DNA from: Thalassospira profundimaris
GTDB taxonomy: Bacteria; Pseudomonadota; Alphaproteobacteria; Rhodospirillales; Thalassospiraceae
Length of the DNA stretch: 64,000 nucleotides
Reading direction: 5' to 3'
Assembly: GCF_003326795.1 (NCBI RefSeq)
Contig: NZ_JPWI01000001.1
Span: 1-64,000, forward strand
Every line of letters begins with the position of its first letter. Positions within the stretch are counted from its first letter, which is position 1. Shown here piece after piece: positions 1 to 8,518 of the stretch. Below the pieces are notes generated by a model, which was not told the DNA's origin, made no database searches, and saw only the letters and a list, made by a program, of their open reading frames with translations. The translations under genes and the position numbers were made by a program.

Positions 1-368
1 GGCCCCAATACAGACCTGTAAATACCTTTTTTCGAGATTCAGCGAGATTTTCAGCGATTGTTTTTTCCAGCTCCGAAACGGTCCGCGAAAACCCTTGGCT
101 TTCCGGGATTTCAGCGAGATGGCAGTCTGATGCATGCCACCACCAACATGTGCGCATAACGCCGAAAACAATGACTTTGTTCGACTCTGGCGCGACAATT
201 ACAATATGGAGTCCAATGACTTCGACTTCTTTGCCAAAAGGAAGGCGTGCAAATCGCAACAAGATTTTCGCTTTTTCACGGAAACCAAGTGGCGTAAGAG
301 ACTCCATAGTCCGTATTCGCAATGCACGGAGATGACCGGACCATCCGCATCCCCGATAAAAGCGCATT
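1..368. other. Left-edge region without a recognised gene
   Basis: No convincing coding frame. Short open frames on both strands overlap each other and show no recognisable protein family. The 11-base word TTCAGCGAGAT occurs twice (about 38-48 and 110-120), which may be chance. The stretch presumably holds the upstream region of the glycerophosphodiesterase gene, but I see no clear promoter. Confidence 0.4.
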
Positions 369-1148
369 GTGCCCCTTGCAGTGAAAAGGCCAAAGACCGT
401 GATCGAGATCCCGCATATTGTCGCCCATCGTGGCGCATCGATTGAAGCACCGGAAAACACCATTGCCGCATTTCGCGTTGCCGGTGCGCGCGGGGCCAAA
501 TGGATCGAGTGCGATGTGACACTGAGTTCCGATGATAAATGCGTTCTCATTCATGATGAGACACTTGAACGCACCACCAACGGAACGGGCCCGATCCATC
601 AGAGCGATCTTGCATCCTTGCGCACCCTTGATGCCGGTGGATGGTTTTCAGACATATATAAGGGCGAACGCATTCCGACGCTGAGCGACACACTCGAGAC
701 GCTTTACTATATGGAGATGGGGGCCAATCTTGAAATCAAGCCTTCGGGCTGCGATCCGGTACGCCTGTGCCATGAAGTAATTGCCGAACTCGAACGTGCC
801 CGCGACTTGCCGATCCTGATTTCGAGCTTTGACGATATTGCCGTTGCCGAGATGCGCAAACATGCCCCGGAAATTCCATGTGGCTGGTTGCTTGAGACAC
901 TGCCCAAAGACTGGAAGGCGGAATATGCACGCCTTGGCGCATCTGCCATCCATATCGACCACGCGGCCCTGACGCCAGTCAGCGCGGCCGAGATTGTCGA
1001 TGCCGGTGTGCCGCTGGTTTGCTATACCATTAATGATGTCGAACGGGCGAAAGAGCTGTTTTCATGGGGTGTCACATCCGTGATTACCGATGATCCTGCC
1101 AAATTGCTGACGGCCATTCCGCGACGCCCGTTTGCCGCACACAGATAA
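369..1148 (+). CDS. ugpQ: Glycerophosphodiester phosphodiesterase (UgpQ/GlpQ family)
   Basis: A cytoplasmic-type glycerophosphodiesterase of 259 residues. The family hydrolyses glycerophosphodiesters from lipid turnover to glycerol-3-phosphate plus an alcohol. The GDPD signature begins near residue 19 (AHRGASIEAPENT), with the first catalytic His at 20 and the ECDVTLSSD and LIHDETLERTTNG motifs following within about 45 residues. These supply the metal-binding acids and second His. No signal peptide is seen, so it probably acts in the cytoplasm like UgpQ. The start is a GTG at 369 with no strong ribosome-binding site; in-frame GTG codons a few residues later are alternatives. The MATE exporter follows after about 90 bases on the same strand. 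Confidence 0.85.
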   Translation: MPLAVKRPKTVIEIPHIVAHRGASIEAPENTIAAFRVAGARGAKWIECDVTLSSDDKCVLIHDETLERTTNGTGPIHQSDLASLRTLDAGGWFSDIYKGERIPTLSDTLETLYYMEMGANLEIKPSGCDPVRLCHEVIAELERARDLPILISSFDDIAVAEMRKHAPEIPCGWLLETLPKDWKAEYARLGASAIHIDHAALTPVSAAEIVDAGVPLVCYTINDVERAKELFSWGVTSVITDDPAKLLTAIPRRPFAAHR

Positions 1149-1241
1149 AAGACCCGATCAGGGTCACACCAAAAGCAGCCGGTTCGGGGCATGCCACCAC
1201 CGCCCCAGACGGCTGCATATATAAAAGCAGGGAACGTTCAA

Positions 1242-2669
1242 ATGACACTCGCCCCACAAGACGGGACCGTGGCACCGCCGCCACCTGATCCCGCCGCATC
1301 GCCGACGCCGCTTTATCCCCATAACCGGGTCAGACGCCATCTGAGCGAATTGTTCCGGCTTGCCTTGCCCGTCACGATTGCCCGGCTTGGCATGCTGATC
1401 ATGGCGGTTGTCGACACGATCATTGTCGGGAACTATGACAGTGCGGGTCTGGCCTATCTGAATGTCGCACATGCGCCGTTTACATCCCTGATGGTCACCG
1501 GGATTGGTCTTCTGACCGGGGTCATGATCATGACATCCCATGCCAATGGCCGCGAAGATCTACAGGCCGCAGGTACGGTATGGCGCAATGCCATGCCCTA
1601 TACCATTCTGATCGGTGCCGTCTTCACCTTCCTGACATGGCAGGCAGAATGGCTGTTTGTTGTCACAGGACAACCGGAAGAAATCGCAACGCATGCCGGT
1701 CAGCTTGCCATCATCCTGTCAATCGGGATGCCCGCTGCCCTGATTTATACGACCTGCGCATTTTTCCTTGAAGGATTGCAACGCCCGCTGCCCGGCATGG
1801 TCATTATGATCCTTGCCAACCTGATCAACCTTGTTCTTGATTACGGACTTGTCTATGGCGCGTTCGGTTTTCCAGAACTGGGGGCCGAGGGCGCGGCATG
1901 GACATCAAGCGTGATCCGCTGGATCATGGCGCTGAGCCTTCTTGGCTATGTGTTTTTGATGAAGAGCCATAACCTTTACGGTCTTCGGAACGGATTTTCC
2001 GGCTGGTGGCGCGGATCGCAGGAGGTCCGCCATCTTGGCTATGCGGCAGGCGCCAGTCAGGGCATGGAAACAAGCGCCTTTGCGGCAATGCAGCTTTTTG
2101 CCGGTCGGCTTGGTGTGATTGCCGCGGCAAGCTATGGCATTGCCATGACGATGCTCGCTCTTATGTTTATGGTCGCGCTTGGCCTGGCGTCGGCGACATC
2201 TGTACGCGTCGGGATTGCCTATGGCAGGCGGGACCGACCCGATATGGCACTTGCCGGGTGGATCGGGCTTTTGACGACGATGGCGGTGATGTTTTTGCTC
2301 AGCATTCCGCTTTATCTGGTCCCGAACAGCGTTGCACATCTGTTTACTCAGGATGTCGGTGTCATCGCGACAACGGTTTCGGTTCTGGTGCTGATGCCGA
2401 TTATTTTCCCCACGGATGGCGGGCAGAATGCCGCAATCAGTGCCCTGCGCGGTGCCGGGGACAAATGGGCACCAACCGTATTGCATCTGGTGTCCTATAT
2501 CTTTGTCATGATCCCGACCGGCTATTACCTGACCTTTGTGGCGGGGATGGGGGTGCGGGGTCTGTTCTGGGGCATCGTGATTGCAAGCCTGGTGGCCGTT
2601 AGCGGGTTGGCGATACGGTTTGCCATCGTCTCGCGCCGTCCGATCCCGGCCTATCGCGCTGCGCGCTGA
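1242..2669 (+). CDS. MATE family multidrug/cation exporter
   Basis: A polytopic inner-membrane protein of 475 residues with about 12 hydrophobic segments in two similar halves, the normal length and layout for MATE transporters. These export cationic drugs or metabolites using Na+ or H+ gradients. The N-terminal half begins with the family-like RLALPVTIARLGMLIMAVVDT segment and a GLLTGVMIMTS helix; the second half contains GAGDKWAPT. I chose the ATG at 1242 because AGGGA lies about 8 bases upstream, although the frame is open to an ATG at 1191. The substrate cannot be told from sequence. A strong hairpin terminator follows at 2692. Confidence 0.88.
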   Translation: MTLAPQDGTVAPPPPDPAASPTPLYPHNRVRRHLSELFRLALPVTIARLGMLIMAVVDTIIVGNYDSAGLAYLNVAHAPFTSLMVTGIGLLTGVMIMTSHANGREDLQAAGTVWRNAMPYTILIGAVFTFLTWQAEWLFVVTGQPEEIATHAGQLAIILSIGMPAALIYTTCAFFLEGLQRPLPGMVIMILANLINLVLDYGLVYGAFGFPELGAEGAAWTSSVIRWIMALSLLGYVFLMKSHNLYGLRNGFSGWWRGSQEVRHLGYAAGASQGMETSAFAAMQLFAGRLGVIAAASYGIAMTMLALMFMVALGLASATSVRVGIAYGRRDRPDMALAGWIGLLTTMAVMFLLSIPLYLVPNSVAHLFTQDVGVIATTVSVLVLMPIIFPTDGGQNAAISALRGAGDKWAPTVLHLVSYIFVMIPTGYYLTFVAGMGVRGLFWGIVIASLVAVSGLAIRFAIVSRRPIPAYRAAR

Positions 2670-2691
2670 TCACGCATCAGATCAAGATCAA

Positions 2692-2728
2692 AAAAAGGTC
2701 CGCAGGAGAAATCCGGCGGACCTTTTTC
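2692..2728. terminator. Bidirectional intrinsic terminator
   Basis: The stem AGGTCCGC (2696-2703) pairs with GCGGACCT (2716-2723). It is flanked by an A tract on the left and a T tract on the right, so it can stop transcription of the MATE gene and of the convergent minus-strand gene. Confidence 0.85.
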
Positions 2729-2752
2729 TGTGGCAGTCTTGCGCAGATATTG

Positions 2753-4033
2753 TCACGCACGGGCAGCATCAAACTGAAGACGCGGCATCAGCAAATCGCA
2801 GAATGGCAGAACCAGCGTATCAAGGGCCGATGCCGCACGGGCAGCATCAATGCGGATAATGTGAAGTTCGATATCACGCCGGGTTGCCAACTCGCCCAGC
2901 GGGGCCAGTTCCGGCAAGGCATCAACAAGGGTTGCGTAAAACGCAATCTGATCCTGGCGGGCATTGCCCGCAGCAAGATTTCCCAGATGATTATAAAGCG
3001 CCATGGCAAGGAACCAGCGGCAATAGGGCATCAGGCCTTGCAAGATTTCGGCACGCTGTTGTGGCTGAAGATATTGTTGAAGATCACTATCAAGCCACAC
3101 GGCATTTTGAACCCCGGCGACAAAAGCATTGCGAAGGGCTGGATGCTGATCGGTGAAGAACACCGTGGTCAACCAGCTTGAGAGATCATCAAGTGATTTG
3201 CGTCGCCCGTCAGGTGTGCTTTCAGCCCTGAAATCAAGGGCGGGCATCGGCGGTTGTCCCGGCATGGCAAGACTCGCCACCGCCGGATCAATCAGCACAT
3301 TGGCAAGCCAGGCCTGATGCCAGATTCGCATCGGGCGGAAATAGGGTTCCTTTTCTGCGCCACCTGCCTCGATCCAGCTTTCGATCAGATGGGCACGCCC
3401 AAGCGCAACCCCGAGGCGCAAGGCATCCTCGAACCCCATTCCCCCAATCAGCAACGGATCGCCAAGCATGTCTTCGAGCAGGGGCAAGCTTGCCGCCACA
3501 TGATCCGAGCGCAACCCGGCACCGAGCGGCTGATAGAAGGACGCCCCATCGCCATGTGCCAGAAGTGCGCGTGCATGGCGGGCAAATGCCCCCCAGAATA
3601 CCAGCCGGACCGGTTCGGCGCGTTTGCGCCAGAGCGGCCGGGTCGCATGCCAGTTTTCGGTTTCAAATTCTGCCAGCGACATGGTTCCGACAAGGCGTGC
3701 AAGCGGCTTGGCCACCGCCTGTTCAAGATCATCGACCGAACCGACATGTCCTACGGACAAACGCCATCCGGGTTGTTCATGCGGATGACGATCAAGCCAG
3801 AGCATGGCAAAGCCTGACGCCCCCGCACGTTCGGCCGAGGGTGCGACAAGGTCAAAAAACAGCGAGAGTGCAGGGGGGATTTCAGGAACCGAATGATCGC
3901 CGAGCGCATCGCCAACCGTCCAGGTCTTGACCGTCACGTCATCCGCATCGGGCCGTTCGGCAAAGCGTGGCGGCAGAAAACCGGAATATTGATTGGCAGA
4001 ATTGCGTGCGTCGCTCATGGCAGCCTCGTTCAT
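2753..4033 (-). CDS. Hypothetical protein, 426 residues, unrecognised
   Basis: A long open frame with coding-like composition on the minus strand that I cannot assign to a family. It has no signal peptide or obvious membrane helix and is rich in Ala, Leu, Trp and Pro. Notable parts are an N-terminal WTVGDALGDH segment, a central region rich in WHAT/WRKR/WGAFARHAR tryptophan-arginine motifs, and a helical C-terminus. It ends at a shared terminator and starts about 100 bases downstream of the AraC-type regulator on the same strand, so the two could be co-transcribed. A nearer in-frame ATG (residue 6) is an alternative start. Confidence 0.6.
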   Translation of the reverse strand: MNEAAMSDARNSANQYSGFLPPRFAERPDADDVTVKTWTVGDALGDHSVPEIPPALSLFFDLVAPSAERAGASGFAMLWLDRHPHEQPGWRLSVGHVGSVDDLEQAVAKPLARLVGTMSLAEFETENWHATRPLWRKRAEPVRLVFWGAFARHARALLAHGDGASFYQPLGAGLRSDHVAASLPLLEDMLGDPLLIGGMGFEDALRLGVALGRAHLIESWIEAGGAEKEPYFRPMRIWHQAWLANVLIDPAVASLAMPGQPPMPALDFRAESTPDGRRKSLDDLSSWLTTVFFTDQHPALRNAFVAGVQNAVWLDSDLQQYLQPQQRAEILQGLMPYCRWFLAMALYNHLGNLAAGNARQDQIAFYATLVDALPELAPLGELATRRDIELHIIRIDAARAASALDTLVLPFCDLLMPRLQFDAARA

Positions 4034-4135
4034 GCGATTGGGGCGGGATCGCGCCCGTGTTTGTGCTGCTGATAAACAAGGACACGGGTCAGGTCAATTA
4101 CGCGACGTCTGCCAAATGCAAAGTCATATCTATTG

Positions 4136-5167
4136 TCACGCCCGCGTCAGACCGGCATGGCCGATGCTGGCTTCGCGGTAAACAGATGGAGGCATTGCCA
4201 GCAAACGCCTGAAATCGCGTGAGAAATGCGCATTATCGGTAAAGCCGCACCAAAAGCCTATTTCGCCAACCGAAAGGCTGGTGCCATAAAGCAGGCGACA
4301 GGCTTCGCGCACACGAACCATCCGCAGCACATCGGAAAACCGGTTATTGGCCTGTTGCAGACGACGCTGCAATGTCCGCCCCGAGGTATCAAGAGCAGCT
4401 GCGACTTCGTCAATCGTCCAGCTTCGCCCGACATCCTGTTCAAGAATCGCACAAAGCTGGCGCACGATCGGACGTTGCGCACCAAGAGACGGCGCGGTTC
4501 CGGGCATGTTTGCCATAAAGGGATAGGAAGATGAAACCGGTTCGAAACTGGTCCAGTTGATCCGGAAACGAAGTCCGCGCCCGGTAAATTCCAGTTTGTT
4601 ATTCATCCGTCCCTTGCGCATGACCCGGATCGCCGGGCCATGGCTTGGTAAAATGGTGGCATCAATATTTTCGGCCCCCACCGCTTCAAGCAGGCCAATC
4701 AAAAAGCCCTGCAGTAGCAGATTTTCAACGCGCGCAGGTGGCTGTCCGCGAACCACGCCACGATGGATATTCATGGATTTGCCCGCAATCGAAAATTCGC
4801 TGCGTGCACGGGCATGGGAATAGCCTTCAAGCCGGCGCCAGCGATCGGCAATCACTGCCGGTGTTGCCGAATGTCGCAACATGGTCAGTACAGGTTCCTG
4901 TTCCTTGGCCGCCAGATGCCGTCCGAGACGCACCAGAACCGCCGGACCATTTACCTCTTCAAGGGCAAGCATGATGCTGCGCAATTTGGCCGAGGTCACA
5001 ACCGTTCCGGCAGGGACCAGATCATACCCCCGGGGTAGCCACGCCAGTTGCCGGATCAGGGCAACATGCAAACCAAAAGAAACAAATTCCTGCATCAACA
5101 CACGCCAAGTTTCGAACAATGGCGCGATCATACAAACAATTAACAATACTGTCAGCGCAGGATTCAA
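4136..5167 (-). CDS. AraC family transcriptional regulator
   Basis: A DNA-binding regulator of 343 residues. The C-terminal third carries a typical AraC double helix-turn-helix: WTIDEVAAALDTSGRTLQRR (about 250-270) and, after a linker, LSVGEIGFWCGFTDNAHFSR with a PSVYR end. The N-terminal 200 residues resemble the arabinose-binding-type sensor domain common in this group (OruR/ArgR-like). The annotated N-terminus contains a hydrophobic stretch; initiation at Met13 or Met26 would remove most of it and is plausible. Ligand and targets are unknown; candidates are the downstream 426-residue protein gene and the divergent phosphatase operon. Confidence 0.85.
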   Translation of the reverse strand: MNPALTVLLIVCMIAPLFETWRVLMQEFVSFGLHVALIRQLAWLPRGYDLVPAGTVVTSAKLRSIMLALEEVNGPAVLVRLGRHLAAKEQEPVLTMLRHSATPAVIADRWRRLEGYSHARARSEFSIAGKSMNIHRGVVRGQPPARVENLLLQGFLIGLLEAVGAENIDATILPSHGPAIRVMRKGRMNNKLEFTGRGLRFRINWTSFEPVSSSYPFMANMPGTAPSLGAQRPIVRQLCAILEQDVGRSWTIDEVAAALDTSGRTLQRRLQQANNRFSDVLRMVRVREACRLLYGTSLSVGEIGFWCGFTDNAHFSRDFRRLLAMPPSVYREASIGHAGLTRA

Positions 5168-5313
5168 AATGTCACGAAGCTGTTACATAAGGGCAGTTTC
5201 GACAAGTTTTCCTGATAAATTCAGGTATTCCTGTGAGTGCAGCGCCATTGCCCGAACCGGTGGCGCATGTCAGTCTGGACATCATTTCAAATCTGACTGA
5301 GCAGGTAGAAAGC

Positions 5314-5790
5314 GTGATCAAGGTTCTTTTTGTTTGTACCGGCAATATCTGTCGGTCGCCCACCGCCGATGGCGTGTTTCGCAAGATAGTCGAAGAAGCC
5401 GGACTTTCTGGTCGGATCAGCGTCGATAGTTGCGGATTGTCGGCCTATCACGTCGGAGAATTACCCGATCCAAGATCACGTGAAATGGCGCAAAGCCGCG
5501 GCTATGACCTGAGCGATATTCGATCCCGCAAGATCAAGCCATCTGACTATGAACAGTTTGACTATGTTCTGGCGATGGATGATGGCCATTTACGCGACAT
5601 GCGGCGGCAGGCATCCTCGACGCATCAGACCAAAATCGAACTGTTCCTTGATTACCATCCGCAAAGGACCGGTCAAAGCGTTCCTGATCCCTATTATGGC
5701 GGGGCGAACGGGTTTGAGCATGTCTTTGACATGATCGAGGAAACATCAAACAGTCTTCTTGCCCATATCCGCAATCAGCACGCCCTTTGA
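5314..5790 (+). CDS. Low-molecular-weight protein-tyrosine phosphatase
   Basis: A 158-residue cytoplasmic phosphatase of the arsenate-reductase-like LMW-PTP fold. The P-loop CTGNICRS sits at residues 8-15 when the GTG at 5314 is used, and the general-acid segment is VPDPYYGG near residue 125, followed by FEHVFDMIE. The family length (150-160) favours this start over the GTG at 5233, and AGGTAG upstream can serve as ribosome-binding site. Its gene is followed after 22 bases by a fructosamine-kinase-like gene. Members of this phosphatase family are known to remove phosphate from ribulosamine-5-phosphates on proteins, so the pair may act in protein deglycation instead of tyrosine signalling. Confidence 0.88.
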   Translation: MIKVLFVCTGNICRSPTADGVFRKIVEEAGLSGRISVDSCGLSAYHVGELPDPRSREMAQSRGYDLSDIRSRKIKPSDYEQFDYVLAMDDGHLRDMRRQASSTHQTKIELFLDYHPQRTGQSVPDPYYGGANGFEHVFDMIEETSNSLLAHIRNQHAL

Positions 5791-5812
5791 GTGCCGGACT
5801 TTCATCCTGCCA

Positions 5813-6673
5813 ATGAACAGAAATGCCATCACACCCCTGATCAAGGAGCTGACCGGTCAGGACATCGCGCATTACCGCACATTATCAGGCGGATCTGTTG
5901 CCAATGTTGTTCGGGTTGATCTGACAGATGGCCGCTCTTTGGTCATCAAGCAAAGCAGCACGACAAATACTGACCTTGAGATCGAGGCAAGGATGTTGCG
6001 CTATTTTGCCAGGCATTCGCCAATTGCCTGTCCGTCGGTTCTCTATGCCGATCACAATTGTCTGGTGATGGACTTCATCGCCAATGACAATCAGATGACG
6101 CACATGGTTCAGCGTGATCTTGCCACACAACTTGCCGCCCAGCATCAGGTCACCTCAAAATCATTTGGCCTGGAATTTGACACCCTGATTGGCGGACTGC
6201 ATCAACCCAACAAGGAAAGCAAAAGCTGGATCGCATTTTTTGGCGAATGCCGGTTACGGCATATGGCCCATGCCGCCCGCAAGGAAGGTAAGCTTTCATC
6301 CGCAATCACCACACGGATCGACCGATTGATCGACCGGCTTGATTGCCACATTGAAGACAAACCGGCTGCCGTTCTTTTGCATGGCGATCTTTGGGGCGGA
6401 AACATCCTGTGCCAAAACGGTCACTTGACCGGGCTGATTGATCCGGCAATTTATTACGGTGATCGGGAAGTTGAACTGGCGTTCGGAACACTGTTTGGCC
6501 ATCTGGGTGCGGACTTTTTTGACCGCTATACCGAAATTCTGCCAATTGAATCGGGGTTCCTTGAAGAACGCAGGGATTTGTATAACCTTTATCCCTTATT
6601 GGTTCATGTCCGCCTGTTTGGCGGGTCATATGTCGGCGCCGTCGAGAATATTCTGGCGCGATTTGGTTATTAG
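5813..6673 (+). CDS. Fructosamine/ketosamine-3-kinase family protein
   Basis: A 286-residue aminoglycoside-phosphotransferase-fold kinase. Diagnostic motifs are the nucleotide-binding SGGSVANV near the N-terminus, the VIKQS lysine strand, the catalytic loop LLHGDLWGGNIL, and the metal-binding DPAIYYGDREVELA. Family members phosphorylate O3 of sugars attached to lysines, destabilising the adduct; bacterial forms often prefer ribulosamines and erythrulosamines. The ATG at 5813 begins next to the kinase homology and 22 bases after the phosphatase gene, supporting co-transcription. The open frame extends further upstream but would overlap the phosphatase. Confidence 0.87.
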   Translation: MNRNAITPLIKELTGQDIAHYRTLSGGSVANVVRVDLTDGRSLVIKQSSTTNTDLEIEARMLRYFARHSPIACPSVLYADHNCLVMDFIANDNQMTHMVQRDLATQLAAQHQVTSKSFGLEFDTLIGGLHQPNKESKSWIAFFGECRLRHMAHAARKEGKLSSAITTRIDRLIDRLDCHIEDKPAAVLLHGDLWGGNILCQNGHLTGLIDPAIYYGDREVELAFGTLFGHLGADFFDRYTEILPIESGFLEERRDLYNLYPLLVHVRLFGGSYVGAVENILARFGY

Positions 6674-6702
6674 ATGCAGTTTGAAATACAGGGGACGAAA
6701 AT

Positions 6703-7152
6703 TTGAGATTTCTAGCAGGAGCCGCCTTGGCCCTTTCCATGACGGTCAGCATTGCTGCCATCGCCCATGAAGGTGCAAGCGGTGTCGTTGAGAAACGCAT
6801 GGATGGCATGAAAGCCATCGGTCAACAAATCAAGATCATGGTACCAATGATGAAGGGCGCCTTGCCATATGATCCGGCCAAGGTTGCTGAATCAGCAGGT
6901 ATTATTGAAGAACATGCAGGTGAGAACTTCACGAACCTGTTCCCGGAAGGCAGTGATGAAAAACCATCCGAAGCACTCGCCGATATCTGGACGGACTGGT
7001 CAAAGTTCAGCGACCTTGCGACCGAACTTCAGAACAGTGCAACTGCCCTTAAAACAGTTGCGGCAAGCAACGGTTCCGAAGACGAATTCAAAGGCGCACT
7101 TGGCACGATGATGCGTACCTGCAAATCCTGCCACAACAGTTTCCGCGAATAA
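6703..7152 (+). CDS. Cytochrome c' (class II c-type cytochrome)
   Basis: A 149-residue exported haem protein. It has an N-terminal signal peptide (about residues 1-21, cleavage after AIA), four predicted helices and a C-terminal CKSCH haem motif at 140-144, the normal position for class II cytochromes. Cytochrome c' proteins bind NO or serve in periplasmic electron transfer. The start is a TTG at 6703 preceded by AGGGGACG, a good ribosome-binding site; no ATG is available before the signal peptide. It lies 29 bases after the ketosamine-kinase gene, so it may be in the same transcript, and a strong terminator follows. Confidence 0.85.
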   Translation: MRFLAGAALALSMTVSIAAIAHEGASGVVEKRMDGMKAIGQQIKIMVPMMKGALPYDPAKVAESAGIIEEHAGENFTNLFPEGSDEKPSEALADIWTDWSKFSDLATELQNSATALKTVAASNGSEDEFKGALGTMMRTCKSCHNSFRE

Positions 7153-7181
7153 CCCGGTATTCAGAGAATAATCACCAGACA

Positions 7182-7212
7182 AAAGGCCGCAGTATCAGCT
7201 GCGGCCTTTATC
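7182..7212. terminator. Bidirectional intrinsic terminator
   Basis: The 11-bp stem AAAGGCCGCAG (7183-7193) pairs with CTGCGGCCTTT (7200-7210), with a six-base loop. It sits between convergent cytochrome c' and folE and can serve both. Confidence 0.85.
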
Positions 7213-7239
7213 ATCTCGGGATATTGATCAGCGGCGTGA

Positions 7240-7830
7240 CTAGCGCCCGATCATCGCAAAGAATTCGCGACGGGTAATCGGATCATCACGGAATGCACCA
7301 AGCATGCGGCTGGTCACCATCGACACACCGGTCTTGTGAACACCACGCGTGCTCATGCACTGATGGTTGGCATCAATCACCACGGCAACACCAAGCGGAT
7401 CAAGTTCTTCCTGAATGGTATTGGCGACCTGTGCTGTCATTTTTTCCTGGATCTGCAGACGTTTGGCATAGACTTCGACCACACGGGCAAGCTTGGAAAT
7501 GCCGACAACCCGGCGACGCGGCAGATAGGCAACATGGGCAACACCAATGATCGGCACCATGTGATGTTCGCAATATGACTCAACACGAATGTCGCGCAAG
7601 ACGACCATCTCGTCATAGCCATCCGTTTCTTCAAACGTCCGGCGCAGAATTTCTGCCGGATCTTGCTGATACCCGGCAAAGAATTCGCCATACGAACGCA
7701 CAACACGGTCGGGCGTACCACGCAATCCCTCACGGTCGGGATCGTCCCCCGCCCAACGAAGAAGCGTGCGCACCGCATCTTCGGCTTCTTCGCGTGTCGG
7801 ACGTTTCACGGCACTATGTTCGCTGCACAT
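7240..7830 (-). CDS. folE: GTP cyclohydrolase I FolE
   Basis: Converts GTP to 7,8-dihydroneopterin triphosphate, the entry step to folate (or queuosine precursors). The protein has 196 residues and carries the expected zinc ligands and active site: [18 protein letters not shown] in the middle, KLARVVE, QEKMTAQ, and [11 protein letters not shown] near the C-terminus. The ATG at 7830 is preferred because AAAGGA lies upstream; the ATG at 7848 would place the ribosome-binding site inside the gene. It is transcribed toward the shared terminator at 7182 and lies downstream of apaG, with a gap of about 70 bases. Confidence 0.95.
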   Translation of the reverse strand: MCSEHSAVKRPTREEAEDAVRTLLRWAGDDPDREGLRGTPDRVVRSYGEFFAGYQQDPAEILRRTFEETDGYDEMVVLRDIRVESYCEHHMVPIIGVAHVAYLPRRRVVGISKLARVVEVYAKRLQIQEKMTAQVANTIQEELDPLGVAVVIDANHQCMSTRGVHKTGVSMVTSRMLGAFRDDPITRREFFAMIGR

Positions 7831-7900
7831 ACTAAATCCTTTTATCATTTCCTTGCGGGATTGTTTCCCGGCTTGGTGGGGCTCCTGACCCGCTTTTATC

Positions 7901-8293
7901 TTAGTTTACGGTATGTTGCCCATGGGGACTGTCCAGAGAAAAGGCAGGAATGGCAATATCGAAGTGATTGCCGTCCATATCCGTCATCTCATAGGTCCCG
8001 ACCATGAAGCCGCTTGGCGTCGCCAAGGGGGCACCACTTGTGTAATTAAAACGCTCACCGCCCGCCAGAACGGGCTGCTCGCCAACCACACCGGGGCCTT
8101 TGACTTCCTGGGTTTCCCCGCGTGAATCGGTAATCCGCCAGTATCGGTTCAGCAACTGGACGGTTTTCGATCCAAGATTTTCAATCTCGATCCGATAGGC
8201 CCAGACATAACGATGGGTATCAGGATCAGATTCGTCCTCAAGGAATACGGGTTGTACCGAAACCTTGATGTCGTGGGTTACGGTCGAATACAT
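7901..8293 (-). CDS. apaG: ApaG domain protein
   Basis: A 130-residue protein of the ApaG family, a fibronectin-III-like fold linked to cobalt/magnesium resistance in enterobacteria; its molecular role is not settled. Typical segments are [26 protein letters not shown] and [22 protein letters not shown], then [11 protein letters not shown]. No signal peptide. It lies between metZ upstream and folE downstream on the same strand; a hairpin separates it from metZ. Confidence 0.92.
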   Translation of the reverse strand: MYSTVTHDIKVSVQPVFLEDESDPDTHRYVWAYRIEIENLGSKTVQLLNRYWRITDSRGETQEVKGPGVVGEQPVLAGGERFNYTSGAPLATPSGFMVGTYEMTDMDGNHFDIAIPAFSLDSPHGQHTVN

Positions 8294-8458
8294 GCACGTC
8301 TCCGGGCCAAGTGTGTTCCATTCATTTTGTGGCAGCCAAGACTACAATTGATGAGCCATATGTAGATAGTCCGCAAAAGAAGTGCCAGTAGCCTGCAACA
8401 ATAGCGCTGAAACAGCTTCACTGCCACACAGAGCTTGCGATCAAATTATCTCCCTAAA

Positions 8459-8492
8459 TGAAACGGCCCGCACATTGTACGGGCCGTTTCGA
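8459..8492 (-). terminator. Hairpin downstream of metZ
   Basis: The 11-bp stem GAAACGGCCCG (8460-8470) pairs with CGGGCCGTTTC (8480-8490), with a nine-base loop. The T tract on the minus-strand side is weak, so termination may be partial and allow read-through to apaG. Confidence 0.6.
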
Positions 8493-8518
8493 TATCAGGA
8501 TTACTGTATCGCCATCCG

